Shown here: in pieces, positions 42,854 to 51,904 of the stretch
Layout: every line of letters starts with the position of its first letter
Position numbering within the stretch: position 1 is the stretch's first letter
Assembly: GCF_017313085.1 (NCBI RefSeq)
Contig: NZ_JAFLNF010000004.1
Coordinates: forward strand, 248,001 to 312,000
Length of the DNA stretch: 64,000 nt
From: Roseibium limicola
GTDB taxonomy: Bacteria; Pseudomonadota; Alphaproteobacteria; Rhizobiales; Stappiaceae
Direction: 5' to 3'
Program-made: the position numbers and the translations under genes
Notes under the pieces: generated by a model
What the model saw: only the letters and a program-made list of their open reading frames with translations
Database searches by the model: none
What the model was told of the DNA's origin: nothing

Positions 42854-44572
42854 CTATTCTGCCGCTGACAGGTCGGGAGAGGCGAGTGGGACGGCGGCCT
42901 CCAGCGGCGGACGCGTTGAGGACTTGCTGCGGAAGCTTTGTGCGCTTGTGCGTGCCAGCAGGATGACAGGCAGCAGCCCGACAAGAACAATCGCCAGCGC
43001 TGGCAGGGCGGCATCCTCGAAGGCCTCGCGTGAGGCTGCTTCAAAGACCGTGGTGGCCAGCGTTTCGAAGTTGAAAGGACGCAGCAGAATGGTCGCCGGC
43101 AGTTCCTTCATGCAATCGACAAAGGTCAGCAGCAAAGCCGATAAAAGCACCGGCTTGAGGATCGGCAGGTGAACCTGCCAGAGCGTTTGCGAGGCTGTGC
43201 GCCCCAGGGTGCGGGATGCCATGTCGAGGTGGGGGGAGATCTTGGCAAAGCCGCTGTCGATCTGGCCGAAGGAAATCGCCAGAAACCGAACTGTGTAGGC
43301 ATAGATAAGCCCGACGCCTGAGCCGAGCAGCAGCGGCCCGGTTGCATAGCCGAAGGTGCTCTTTGAAAAGGAATTGAGCACGCCGTCAAGATTGGCGAGA
43401 GGCACCAGAATGCCGACGGCCAGAATGGTCCCGGGAATGGCATAGCCGATGGCGGAAAACCGCACGGCAAGGGAGAGGATGACGTTCTTTTGCAGGCGCA
43501 TGCCATAGGCGAGGGCGACAGACAGACTGACGGTCAGCACCGATGCAATGCAGGCCAGAAACAGGCTGTTGCTGATCGCCGCGAGAAACGCCCCGTCCAT
43601 AAGCTGCTCAAGCCTGCGAGAAGCCATCTTGACCAGAATGTAGGCTGGAATGCCGAAGCCGAGCAGCACAGGCAGCGCACAGGCGGTAAAGGCAACCGTA
43701 GCGCGCCAGCCCTGCAACTTGAACCGCGAAGGCTGAAGGTGCTTGGTGGAATGGTTGTGGAATTTCTGATGCCGTCGTCCCTGGCGCTCGACCCACAACA
43801 GGGCAAACACCATCAACAGCATGGCAACGGCCAGCTGAGCTGCGCCTTCCAGACTGGATCGGTTCAGCCAGGTCTCATAGACGGAGAAGGTCAGCGTGCG
43901 AACACCGAAGAAGGTCACGGCGCCGATGTCGTTGAGGCACTCCATCAACGCGAGGGAAACACCGACGACTGCTGCCGGTCGGGTCATCGGCAAGGCCACG
44001 GTGAAGAACACCCGCCAGGGAGAGGCGCCAAGCGTCCGCGATACGTCGAAGACCGAGGCGATCTGGATCAGGAAACTCGCCCGGCTGGTCAGGTAGACAT
44101 AAGGATAGAGCACAAGGCTCATCACAAAGATCGCACCGCCGAGCGATCGAACTTCCGGAAACCAGTAGTCACGTGAGGTCTTGAAGCCAAAGACGGATCG
44201 CAGGGCGGACTGCAGCGGACCGGTGTAATCGAGCGCCTCTACATAAGCAAAAGCAACGATATAGGTCGGAATCGCCAGCGGGATCAGCAGGATCCAGTCG
44301 AACCAGCCACGCCCTGGAAACCGGCACATGGTGGTGAGCCAGGCGGTTCCGACACCCAGCACGGTGGTCAATACCCCGACCCCGGCCATCAGGATCAGCG
44401 TGGTTGCCATAGACCGAGGCAGGACGGTGGTGAGCAGGTGATGCCAGACGTCACCAGCGGGCGACAGCGCAATCCAGCCGATGGCAAGCAGGGGAATAAG
44501 CACAAGGGCCGCCGCTACCAGCGCCAGCCCTGACCACGCACCCTCTGAACTCTTGCCGGCATCACCGATCAC
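42854..44572 (-). CDS. Ferric iron ABC transporter permease (double-domain, FbpB-like)
   Basis: A 572-residue inner-membrane permease made of two fused permease halves, as in FbpB/SfuB. There are about twelve hydrophobic segments. The two EAA-type loops are DVSRTLGASPWRVFFTVALPMTRP and MASRTLGRTASQTLWQVHLPILKP. A cytosolic linker at about residues 255-285 is basic (ERQGRRHQKFHN). It follows the iron-binding-protein gene by 75 bases, with a strong hairpin between. No ATPase gene is adjacent, since the next gene on this side is the convergent scoB, so the energising subunit must come from elsewhere. Confidence 0.92.
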   Translation of the reverse strand: MIGDAGKSSEGAWSGLALVAAALVLIPLLAIGWIALSPAGDVWHHLLTTVLPRSMATTLILMAGVGVLTTVLGVGTAWLTTMCRFPGRGWFDWILLIPLAIPTYIVAFAYVEALDYTGPLQSALRSVFGFKTSRDYWFPEVRSLGGAIFVMSLVLYPYVYLTSRASFLIQIASVFDVSRTLGASPWRVFFTVALPMTRPAAVVGVSLALMECLNDIGAVTFFGVRTLTFSVYETWLNRSSLEGAAQLAVAMLLMVFALLWVERQGRRHQKFHNHSTKHLQPSRFKLQGWRATVAFTACALPVLLGFGIPAYILVKMASRRLEQLMDGAFLAAISNSLFLACIASVLTVSLSVALAYGMRLQKNVILSLAVRFSAIGYAIPGTILAVGILVPLANLDGVLNSFSKSTFGYATGPLLLGSGVGLIYAYTVRFLAISFGQIDSGFAKISPHLDMASRTLGRTASQTLWQVHLPILKPVLLSALLLTFVDCMKELPATILLRPFNFETLATTVFEAASREAFEDAALPALAIVLVGLLPVILLARTSAQSFRSKSSTRPPLEAAVPLASPDLSAAE

Positions 44573-44609
44573 GCATGCATCTCCTGATCGGGGCCGGCCC
44601 CGGAAGTGT

Positions 44610-44638
44610 CAGTAGCGGGACGGTTTGTCCCGCTACTG
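44610..44638 (-). terminator. Intercistronic hairpin after iron-binding protein gene
   Basis: CAGTAGCGGGAC and GTCCCGCTACTG form a 12 bp perfect stem with a five-base loop in the 75-base gap between binding-protein and permease genes. No T run follows. It probably stabilises the upstream message or gives partial termination. A second palindrome, CGGGGCCGGCCCCG, lies just beyond (44589-44602). Confidence 0.6.
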
Positions 44639-44647
44639 AACGGTCTT

Positions 44648-45694
44648 TCAGCTCTGGGGTCCGTTGTCGAAGCCGACGCGGTCCACCATTTCGCTTGCTG
44701 CTTTACGGAAGTCGGCGACTTCGTGCAAGGGGAGGCTGTCCGGCTTCAAGGTTCCCCACGACAGGACGCGCTCTGAAACAGGAACCTCCGGATCGACCGG
44801 GTATTCGAAATTGGTCTCGGCATAGATGCCCTGGGCCTGATGCGAAGTCAGGAAGCTGATGAACTTCATGGCCGCTTCCTTGTGTGGCGCATATTTGGCA
44901 AGAACCACCCCGGACAGGTTGACATGGCTGCCGCGATTGTCCGAATTCGGGTAAAGCAGCTTGACGGAAGCAGCCCATTCCTTTTGTTCCGGATCCTTAT
45001 CGTTGGTTTCCATCTGACCCATGTAATAGGTGTTGCCAAGGGCGATGTCGCATTCGCCGGCGTAGATCGACTTGACCTGTGCGCGATCGTTGCCGGTCGG
45101 CTTGCGGGCGAGATTATCGCGAACAGCGGTCAACCAGGTTTCGGTTTCTGCTTCGCCATGATGGGCGATCATCGAGGCGATCAGGCCGAGCGTGTAGTCA
45201 TGCTGGCCCGAGCGGGTGCAGATACGGCCACGCCATTTCGGGTCGGCCAGGTCCTCGTAGTCGATGCTGTCCTGTTCGACGCGTTCACGCGATGCATAGA
45301 CGATCCGCGCACGGCTGGTCAGTCCGATCCAGGCGCCGTCGGGGTCCTGAAATTCTGCCGGAACTGTGCCTTCCAGCTGCTCAGCCGGAATGGGAGCAGT
45401 GATACCAAGGTCCTTGGCGCCGGACAGTCGTCCGATATCCACAGTCAGCATGACATCTACGGGTGAGTTCTCACCTTCCGTTGCGATACGTTCGCCGAGC
45501 CCCTTGTTGGAAAAGACCACATTGGTCTTAATGCCGGTTTTTTCTTCAAAAGCGTCCAGCAGTGGCTGGATCAGATATGGCTGGCGATAGGAGTAGATGT
45601 TGACTTCTTCGGCTTGCGATGCGGCCGGAAGGGCCAGAGAAAGCGGAATGCAGGAAATGGTGGCCAGAGCCAGCCGATGCCAGTTGCGTGTCAT
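44648..45694 (-). CDS. Ferric iron ABC transporter substrate-binding protein
   Basis: A 348-residue periplasmic iron receptor of the FbpA/FutA family. The signal peptide runs to about residue 28 (LALPAASQAEE), followed by VNIYSYRQPYLIQPLLDAFEEKTGI. The neighbouring tyrosines in GNTYYMGQ correspond to the Fe3+-binding YY pair. Other iron or anion ligands are expected in the SYRQPYL and VDVMLTVDIGRL parts. The upstream region contains an Irr-type iron control element (45795-45811), so expression is probably iron-dependent. It forms an operon with the double permease. Confidence 0.93.
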   Translation of the reverse strand: MTRNWHRLALATISCIPLSLALPAASQAEEVNIYSYRQPYLIQPLLDAFEEKTGIKTNVVFSNKGLGERIATEGENSPVDVMLTVDIGRLSGAKDLGITAPIPAEQLEGTVPAEFQDPDGAWIGLTSRARIVYASRERVEQDSIDYEDLADPKWRGRICTRSGQHDYTLGLIASMIAHHGEAETETWLTAVRDNLARKPTGNDRAQVKSIYAGECDIALGNTYYMGQMETNDKDPEQKEWAASVKLLYPNSDNRGSHVNLSGVVLAKYAPHKEAAMKFISFLTSHQAQGIYAETNFEYPVDPEVPVSERVLSWGTLKPDSLPLHEVADFRKAASEMVDRVGFDNGPQS

Positions 45695-45794
45695 GTTTTT
45701 CTCCCTTTATCGCCGTTATGGACGGTCTCTGATATGGAGACGAGACTATGGTTGCGAGCCTGAAGGCTGTCAACGAACGCTTTTAAATCAATAG

Positions 45795-45811
45795 TTTAGA
45801 AGAATTCCAAA
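45795..45811. promoter_or_regulatory. Irr-type iron control element (ICE box)
   Basis: TTTAGAAGAATTCCAAA matches the ICE consensus TTTAGAA-N3-TTCTAAA with one mismatch (C for T). It lies about 100 bases upstream of the ferric-binding-protein start codon. Irr is the heme-dependent iron regulator of many alphaproteobacteria. The assignment is inferred from the motif and the nature of the gene. Confidence 0.65.
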
Positions 45812-45937
45812 AGGAGTTGAGCGTGTTGATAATACATGAATGTAGGCCTCTGAATTTACAGGCAATTTTTCAGAAAGTCCGGGATGCGCCGGGTCGCGAT
45901 GTTTTTCTGCGACCCTTTGTCCTGACTTAAAAGTGAA

Positions 45938-45969
45938 GGGCGCCCGGAGTTGGTGCACCGCGGACGCCC
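45938..45969 (-). terminator. Terminator of giant histidine kinase gene
   Basis: GGGCGCCCG and CGGACGCCC form a 9 bp stem with one mismatch. On the minus strand it is followed by TTCACTTTT, 30-60 bases after the kinase stop. Confidence 0.6.
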
Positions 45970-45997
45970 TCAATCTGATGGTCTCGATAAGTCGCTA

Positions 45998-48900
45998 TTA
46001 CTCAGCCAGCACCCGCTGCGAGGGAAACCGGATCTCGACCAGAGTGCCCTGTTTCGGGGTGGAGTCGATATGGAAATTCGCCCGGTTGGCTTCGGTCAGC
46101 GCCTTGGTCAGCGGCAGGCCGAGGCCTGTGCCCCCTCCCAGACGCGATGTGTGCAGCTGGCGGAACGGCTCCATCGCCGCCGACAGATCTCTCTCGCTCA
46201 TGCCCGGACCTGTATCGCGTACCCGCAGAACCACCTCGCCATTGTCTTCCAGTGCGGTGGAGATGATCACCTGGCCTCCGGACTTGTTGAACTTGATGGC
46301 GTTGGACAGCAAATTCAGCGTGATCTGACGCAGGGAGCGCGGATCGGCGACCACATTCGGCACGGCATCCGGCAAGCTGGCGCGGATGATCACCCGGTCG
46401 CGGTTGGCTTGTGGTTGCATCAGCGCCACGCATTCGCGAATGACCTCATTGGAGGACACGGCAGAGAATTGCAGATCCATCTTGCCGGCTTCGATCTTCG
46501 ACAGATCAAGCAGGTCGTTGATCAGGCTCAGAATATGCGCGCCAGAGGTGCGTACGTCCTTGAGATATTCCTTGTAGCGCTCGCCACCAATCGGGCCGAA
46601 GCGTTCCTCGATCATGACCTCCGAAAAGCCGATGATGGCATTCAGTGGCGTGCGGATTTCATGACTGATCTTGGCCAGGAAGTCTGACTTCTGTGAACTG
46701 GCGTTTTCTGCCTGACGCTTGGCCTCGGTCAGTTCCTCCTCGGCCTTCTTCCAGTTCGTTATGTCACGCAGGACGGCGCAGAATTTCGTCTGGTCGCCGC
46801 TGCCCGTAACGCGGCCAATGGTCATGAACAGCGGGATCAGTCCCCCCGAAGTGACCTGTCCCAGAACCTCGCGTCCGTCATTCAGCAGGCTGGCGACACC
46901 GTTGCGCGACAGTCCGTCGAGGTAGTCGAGGGCGGAGCGGTGACTTTCCGGCGCCAGGAAGCTGGTCAGCGCCTCGCCGACGATATCTCCGCGGCTGGTG
47001 GAAAACAGGGCTTCCGCCGACCGGTTGGACTTCAAGATGGTGCCGTAGCGATCCATGACCAACACGCCGTCTGTCGCGGTCTCCAGGATGGCATCGAGCT
47101 CGTCGACACGCTCACGGGCCTTGGACAGCTCACTCTCCAGCGTCTCCTGTTCTGTGCGAGCGGCGAAGGCAGGTGAGGGGAAATCGGTCAGGACGGCTGT
47201 CTGGCTGGCAGCCCGAACAGGTACGGTTTCCGCCGCCCGTTCCATGATCGAGATCATCAGGCCCTGGCCGCCATTCCATGGAACCGTGTGCATGCGAGCA
47301 TCGACCTTGCGGGATCCACCCTCGGCGAGCCGCACCTTCAGTGTGCCGTCGATTGTACCTTCCAGCTCGGTATCGGGAAAATCGTCATCATCATCGGCGA
47401 AGACCGCTTCCAGACCACCGGCTTCGGTCAGGGCCTGCAAACCGGTGTAGCCGAGCAGGCCAAGCAGGGTGTCATTGGCGTAGAGCACATCCCGGTCGCG
47501 AACGATGGCAATGCCGATTGGCAGCCGATCCAGCAGGCGCGGATCAATCGGACCAGCGCTGGGTGGCGTGGTGTCACGTTCGACCTTCGCGGCGAGTTCC
47601 GGATCCAGTGGCGGTTCGTCTTCGACCAGATCGTCTTCAAGCCGCGCCCCAAGGGCTTCGGCAATCTTGCGGAACGCGGCGATCTCCGGCTTTGAAAGTC
47701 GGGAGGTATCCACAGGCACCAGATGAGCGCGTCGACGCGGCATGGGGACCACGTTGCTGGCCGGAACCGCCACTTCGGCTTCCTCTGTGGTGCCTTCGGT
47801 TTCAGTGGTCGGCTTAACAGGGACGTCAGAAGATGTGTCGTCCAGCTGCGGACCTGCAGAGCGAGGCGTCGAGCGCTCCTCATCGTCCAGCGTCAGCAGG
47901 TCTTCGTTGAATTCTTCTGCCAGATCTGCCGCCAGATAGTCTGTCGTCTCACTGCGAAAACTTTCTTCATCGGCACCGGATACATCGTCGTCCCCATCCT
48001 TCGCCTCGTTTTCGGTCTGAGAAGAAATGCTTTCGGAAGCCGGGGTATCATCTTCGGTTTGGGCAGACGTCTCGATAGCGGACGGCAGGTCGTCATTTTC
48101 CGCTGCCGGCACGTCCGTGGACTTCGGTGTGAAAAGGTCGCGCGATGTCTGGACCGGCACAGCCGTGACATCATCTTCGGTCGATGTTTTGACAGGCGTG
48201 CCGCTCTTGTAGCTCTTGGCGAGGCTGGCGACAGCGGTCTCGATATCCTTTGGGTTGAGCGCTTGCTTGCCCTGAATGCCAGTAAGCACACCTTCTTCGG
48301 CGTCAATTTCTGCCTCGTGCAGGCTCAGCAGCGGATTGGCATCGTCCTGCTCAAGCGATGGCTGTTCGTCTTCTGCTGATGGCTCCGGAGCCTCCTCGGG
48401 AACGGTCTCATCTGCCGGTGTCTCATCCGACGGTGTCTCATCGGATGAGACCTCAGCTACATCCTCCCGTTCGGAAAACCCAATCTGTGACGCATTGCTG
48501 CTGTGGTCATCGCCGGCGTTGGCCAGAAGGTCGGTCTCTTCAGCGGGCTCAGAAGGGGCATCCGCAATCGCGTCATCGTCTTGGGGGGCGCCCAGAACAG
48601 CGGTGCTTTCCGTCACTTCGTCCGAGATCGGCAGGCTTGCAGCGTCCATTTCCGTTTCGAGAGAGAGCGTGTCCGTCTGCGCGTCGACGGTTGATTCTTC
48701 AGGGGTCTCGGTCGGCGTCAGGAGTACACTTTCGCTGCTCTCAGCTGTCGGCGCTTCTGTCTTGATGTCGTCAGAGGGGGTATCTGCTGCCGTCTCGGCC
48801 TTGGGCTGTTCCGTGTGGCGTACAGAAGCGGTGGTGCGACCTGACGCGGTATCCGTCATTTCTGGTGTGAAATAACCACCAGCGCGTGCGGCCAGGCCAC

Positions 48901-50920
48901 TGATCAGTGCAGACGCTCGGGCGCCAAGGGCCAGGCCTCCCCCATTGGGCTCACGCTGATGCTTGATCGGGGTCAGATCGAAGGGCGGGGTTTCCGTTGC
49001 GGTGAAAGGCGAAACGGGCTCTGTTTCTTCCGTCGGCTGTTCGTCTTCGGTGAATTGCGCGTCGGCGCTTGCGTCAGAGGCCGTATCAGATGCCAGTTCT
49101 GGCTCTTCTTCTGCCTGCTCTTCAATTAGCGCATCGCTCTGTTCGCTCAATGCAGTCGCATCAGGCGTGTCTGAGGCGTCAGCAGCGTCCGCAGCATTGG
49201 CCTCCGAGGTCAGGAGTGCGCCGGTGGCTGTCGAAGCGGCATGCGCGGGAATGGACCCGTCGCTCGTCAGGCCCTCATCTGTAACACCGGTCTCCTTCTC
49301 CGCATTCAGACTGTCGGCATCATAATCGTCATCAGAAGACGGTAGAGCGGCCGGTTCTTCTGCGAGAGGTGCATTCTTGTCTTCGACCATATCGACCAAA
49401 CGGCAGACACCAAAGCCGCGATAGCCTTCAAAGATCCGGTCCCGATCGAAGGCCGGCAGAGCCGCCATGTCGACAGGAACACGCAGCTGCGCACCGCTGA
49501 CCGGCCAGAGCACGGTCTTGCCGCTCCAGGTGTCCCGACGGTCGAGGGCACGTGAAATCTCACCGCGGGTATCGAGGCCGAACCGGAGCGCGACTTCGCG
49601 CCAGGTGAGGCCGACGATGTCGCCAGCAGTCGGACCAAGTGCTTCGCTGAACTCGTCGGACATAAAGGTAAAGCGCTGTTCGAGATCCATCTGCCAGGCA
49701 AAGCGGATCGGACGGCGGCGTGGCTGGAAGACAAAGCCTTCTGGCTCGGCCATCTCGGAGACCTCGGAAGCTGCAGGTTCAGCTGCAACCTCTGCCGCAG
49801 GCTCATCGGCATCGTTGATGGCCTCGTCAGACTCTGCCACTGCTGTGTCGGCTTGCCCCGCATCGTCGACTGCTGCTGTCGGCTTGCCGGACGAAGAATG
49901 CTCAACTGCTTTGGTCTCTTCAAGTGCAAGCGAGGCGTCTTCCGTCTCCTCGGTCTCAGCCTTTTCATCCGCCTCGGCCGGCTCGGCAATTTCCATGTCC
50001 TGGGCACGACCCCAGCCGCTTTCTGCTCCCGCAGGCAGGCTCAGGGCATAAGGATGTACCGGCAGATCGGCACCCGCGGTTTCGACAGGTGGCTCAAACT
50101 CCGAAGCAGGCTCCTCGATCTGCGCGTGACTCAGGGCGGCGTCTTCGTCAGTGGCTTGAGCATCCTCGACCTGAGGGCCCTCTTGGGCCGTTGCATCGTC
50201 CGTTGTGAATTCATCTGTTTCCAAAAGAGAGGCCGCAGTCTCTTCCTCAATCTCAATGCCCGGCTCAATGTCGGGCAGCCATGGGCCGGAACCGGTGTTC
50301 TCAGCCAGGATCAGGACCGTATCAGCGGCGGCAGCCTTCAGGCTCGTATGCCTCATGCCGTCCAGCACCAGGAAGTCGTTGCCGCCTGTTTCGCCGGAGG
50401 CATGTACGCTTTGGGGGAAGCTGGCGGTTGCCAGATCCAGGTCACCGGATTGAGCAAGAACGGCGCCTGCTGCATCGAGCACGGCCGCCGTCCGGTTGCG
50501 TCCGGCGATGAGGTCGAGATAGGCGGGAAGCGGCGCGTCGGTTAGCGCCAGACTGCGGTCGGCGCAGATGACAAGCGCTGCTGAATGACCATTCGGCAGG
50601 GTTAGCCTTTGTCCCTGGCAAGTCAGCAGCATAACCCGCAGGCCGCGATAAAACCGCAGCCGATCCGTCGTCATCCGGTCTTCCGGACCGCTGGTGGCAA
50701 TCCGGGCGATGTGCGGACGGGCAGGGGACTTGGCAAGCGCACTCAGATGCGTCAGGCCATCGGCATCCTTGACGGAAAAGAACCGGGCACCAGCGGCATT
50801 GGCCCAGAGGATCCGGGCGCCGTCAGCAGACCAGACCCAGGCAGCCCTGGGGTCCTCCAGCAGCGTCGAAACCGCTGGCAAAGAGCTGATTTCCATGAAG
50901 GTTTTTAGGTGGGTATCCAT
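45998..50920 (-). CDS. Giant PleC/PdhS-like PAS sensor histidine kinase with long acidic disordered regions
   Basis: A 1640-residue protein with no signal peptide or clear membrane segment. Layout: PAS-like sequence at about 10-110; acidic low-complexity at 210-400; a PAS-like unit at 405-515 (FTFMSDEFSEALG); a very long acidic Glu/Asp/Thr/Ala/Ser-rich stretch at 520-1090; a PAS at about 1130-1240 (LPIGIAIVRDRDVLYAND); and a PAS at about 1270-1385. The kinase core has His1420 in HEIRTPLNAIIGFSE, the N box near 1533 (NLLSNAIKF), and G boxes DTGPGMS and GGGTGLGLPL. The phosphotransfer domain resembles the PleC/DivJ/PdhS family that acts on DivK. The start MDTHLKTFME (50920) is favoured; ATG at 51055 is the alternative. 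Confidence 0.88.
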   Translation of the reverse strand: MDTHLKTFMEISSLPAVSTLLEDPRAAWVWSADGARILWANAAGARFFSVKDADGLTHLSALAKSPARPHIARIATSGPEDRMTTDRLRFYRGLRVMLLTCQGQRLTLPNGHSAALVICADRSLALTDAPLPAYLDLIAGRNRTAAVLDAAGAVLAQSGDLDLATASFPQSVHASGETGGNDFLVLDGMRHTSLKAAAADTVLILAENTGSGPWLPDIEPGIEIEEETAASLLETDEFTTDDATAQEGPQVEDAQATDEDAALSHAQIEEPASEFEPPVETAGADLPVHPYALSLPAGAESGWGRAQDMEIAEPAEADEKAETEETEDASLALEETKAVEHSSSGKPTAAVDDAGQADTAVAESDEAINDADEPAAEVAAEPAASEVSEMAEPEGFVFQPRRRPIRFAWQMDLEQRFTFMSDEFSEALGPTAGDIVGLTWREVALRFGLDTRGEISRALDRRDTWSGKTVLWPVSGAQLRVPVDMAALPAFDRDRIFEGYRGFGVCRLVDMVEDKNAPLAEEPAALPSSDDDYDADSLNAEKETGVTDEGLTSDGSIPAHAASTATGALLTSEANAADAADASDTPDATALSEQSDALIEEQAEEEPELASDTASDASADAQFTEDEQPTEETEPVSPFTATETPPFDLTPIKHQREPNGGGLALGARASALISGLAARAGGYFTPEMTDTASGRTTASVRHTEQPKAETAADTPSDDIKTEAPTAESSESVLLTPTETPEESTVDAQTDTLSLETEMDAASLPISDEVTESTAVLGAPQDDDAIADAPSEPAEETDLLANAGDDHSSNASQIGFSEREDVAEVSSDETPSDETPADETVPEEAPEPSAEDEQPSLEQDDANPLLSLHEAEIDAEEGVLTGIQGKQALNPKDIETAVASLAKSYKSGTPVKTSTEDDVTAVPVQTSRDLFTPKSTDVPAAENDDLPSAIETSAQTEDDTPASESISSQTENEAKDGDDDVSGADEESFRSETTDYLAADLAEEFNEDLLTLDDEERSTPRSAGPQLDDTSSDVPVKPTTETEGTTEEAEVAVPASNVVPMPRRRAHLVPVDTSRLSKPEIAAFRKIAEALGARLEDDLVEDEPPLDPELAAKVERDTTPPSAGPIDPRLLDRLPIGIAIVRDRDVLYANDTLLGLLGYTGLQALTEAGGLEAVFADDDDDFPDTELEGTIDGTLKVRLAEGGSRKVDARMHTVPWNGGQGLMISIMERAAETVPVRAASQTAVLTDFPSPAFAARTEQETLESELSKARERVDELDAILETATDGVLVMDRYGTILKSNRSAEALFSTSRGDIVGEALTSFLAPESHRSALDYLDGLSRNGVASLLNDGREVLGQVTSGGLIPLFMTIGRVTGSGDQTKFCAVLRDITNWKKAEEELTEAKRQAENASSQKSDFLAKISHEIRTPLNAIIGFSEVMIEERFGPIGGERYKEYLKDVRTSGAHILSLINDLLDLSKIEAGKMDLQFSAVSSNEVIRECVALMQPQANRDRVIIRASLPDAVPNVVADPRSLRQITLNLLSNAIKFNKSGGQVIISTALEDNGEVVLRVRDTGPGMSERDLSAAMEPFRQLHTSRLGGGTGLGLPLTKALTEANRANFHIDSTPKQGTLVEIRFPSQRVLAE

Positions 50921-51520
50921 GGAGCGGCTCCGCAGGCTCAGGCAGGTGACTATATCCGGCAAACGTTGCTTCGGGTCGGCGGTGGTAAATACCTTGTTAA
51001 TAACGGTATTCAGCCCGTTCGTCCACGGGAGGGCGTGGTCTAAGTCCCGGGACATGAAGGCGTGGTTAATTGCCAGTGTAATATTTGCGGTCCCTCATGT
51101 CTCATGGTAAAGATCTGACAGCCTAACTGAAATGGTCCGTGGGAGGATTGGCCATGTCGGTTTGGAGCTGGATTTATACGGTAAGACTTGAAAGACGTTT
51201 CGGAGCCGAGATCTCCATGGCGGGCCTGCACGATATGGTCCGCAGCGGCACATCTCGCGTTCCGGGTCCGGTGATGATCGGGTGACCGAGCCTTGGGCTT
51301 CCAGCCCGTCCCGCCGTTTGAAACAAGAAGAGGTTCGGCATGACCAGTGGGTAAAACCTGACTGGACTTGTCCCAGAAAAACCTCCAGCCTCCATGAACT
51401 TTAGAGACGCCTTGATTTCAAGGGCTGCCCGGTTGGCGGGCGACAGCCGCGCGGTAGGTGCGGTCGGGCCTTTTTGAGGATGGTCTCCTTCGTCGTGATC
51501 CGAGTGCAAGGAAGCAATGA
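50921..51520. other. Intergenic region between kinase and first phasin
   Basis: A 600-base region. It holds the kinase promoter (minus), a possible 43-codon gene (51154-51285) and the phasin promoter. A GC-rich stretch with GGTCGGGCCTTTTTGAGG near 51466-51483 looks terminator-like. No other gene is supported. Confidence 0.5.
51154..51285 (+). CDS. Possible small protein of 43 residues
   Basis: The frame MSVWSWIYTVRLERRF...VPGPVMIG has a good ribosome-binding site (GGGAGGATT, seven bases before ATG) and host-like codons. It is basic in the middle and starts with an aromatic patch. It is not similar to any family I recognise (it is not DUF1127). It stands alone between the divergent kinase gene and the phasin gene. 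It may be a real short protein or a chance frame. Confidence 0.4.
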   Translation: MSVWSWIYTVRLERRFGAEISMAGLHDMVRSGTSRVPGPVMIG

Positions 51521-51904
51521 ATGGCCAATGACAAAAGCGGGTTCGAAGTGCCGGACCAAATGCGTGACTTCGCTGACAAGAGCGTCGACCAGGCGCGCAA
51601 GGCGTTTGATGATTTCATGTCGATGACCCAGAAAGCTGTCGCGAATGTCGAAGGCTCGGCCAGTGTGGCACAGTCTGGTGCGACCGACGTGAACAAGAAA
51701 ACCCTCAGCTATGCGGAAGAGCATGTTGATGCGGCTTTCAAGTTTGCGCAGCAGATGGTGCGTGCCAAGGATGTCGATGAGGTTGTTTCCCTACAGCGTG
51801 ACTATATGCGCAAGCAGATGGAATCTCTCGGAGAGCAGACCCGTGACCTGAGCGCGACTGCGACCAAGGCTGCCAAGAAGGCCAGCGACGCTGCCAAGGA
51901 ATAA
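51521..51904 (+). CDS. Phasin family protein (short)
   Basis: A 127-residue phasin, an amphipathic helical protein coating polyhydroxyalkanoate granules. The family core QARKAFDDFMSMTQKAVANVEGSA and AEEHVDAAFKFAQQMVRAKDVDEVVSLQRDYMRKQMESLGEQT is clear. The C-terminus ATKAAKKASDAAKE is alanine/lysine rich. GGAAGC precedes ATG. Short of Leu but rich in Ala, Lys and Asp, it matches the phasin_2 type of alphaproteobacteria. A second phasin gene follows 304 bases downstream with its own promoter region. Confidence 0.92.
   Translation: MANDKSGFEVPDQMRDFADKSVDQARKAFDDFMSMTQKAVANVEGSASVAQSGATDVNKKTLSYAEEHVDAAFKFAQQMVRAKDVDEVVSLQRDYMRKQMESLGEQTRDLSATATKAAKKASDAAKE

Larger units (their letters stand above)
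45695..45997. other. Promoter region of iron uptake operon
   Basis: A 303-base gap holding the iron operon promoter, an Irr-like box (45795-45811) and the terminator of the kinase gene (45938-45969). No gene is seen. Confidence 0.6.

Noticed and set aside
48400-48450. Near-identical TCTCATC-GACGGTGTC repeats as a CRISPR or tandem repeat element
   Set aside because: They are in-frame codon repeats within the acidic region of the kinase gene, not a separate array, and the spacing is irregular.
48276-48875. Serine-rich plus-strand frame inside the giant kinase gene
   Set aside because: It is the mirror image of the acidic Glu/Asp/Ala/Thr repeats on the other strand and has no start signal of its own.
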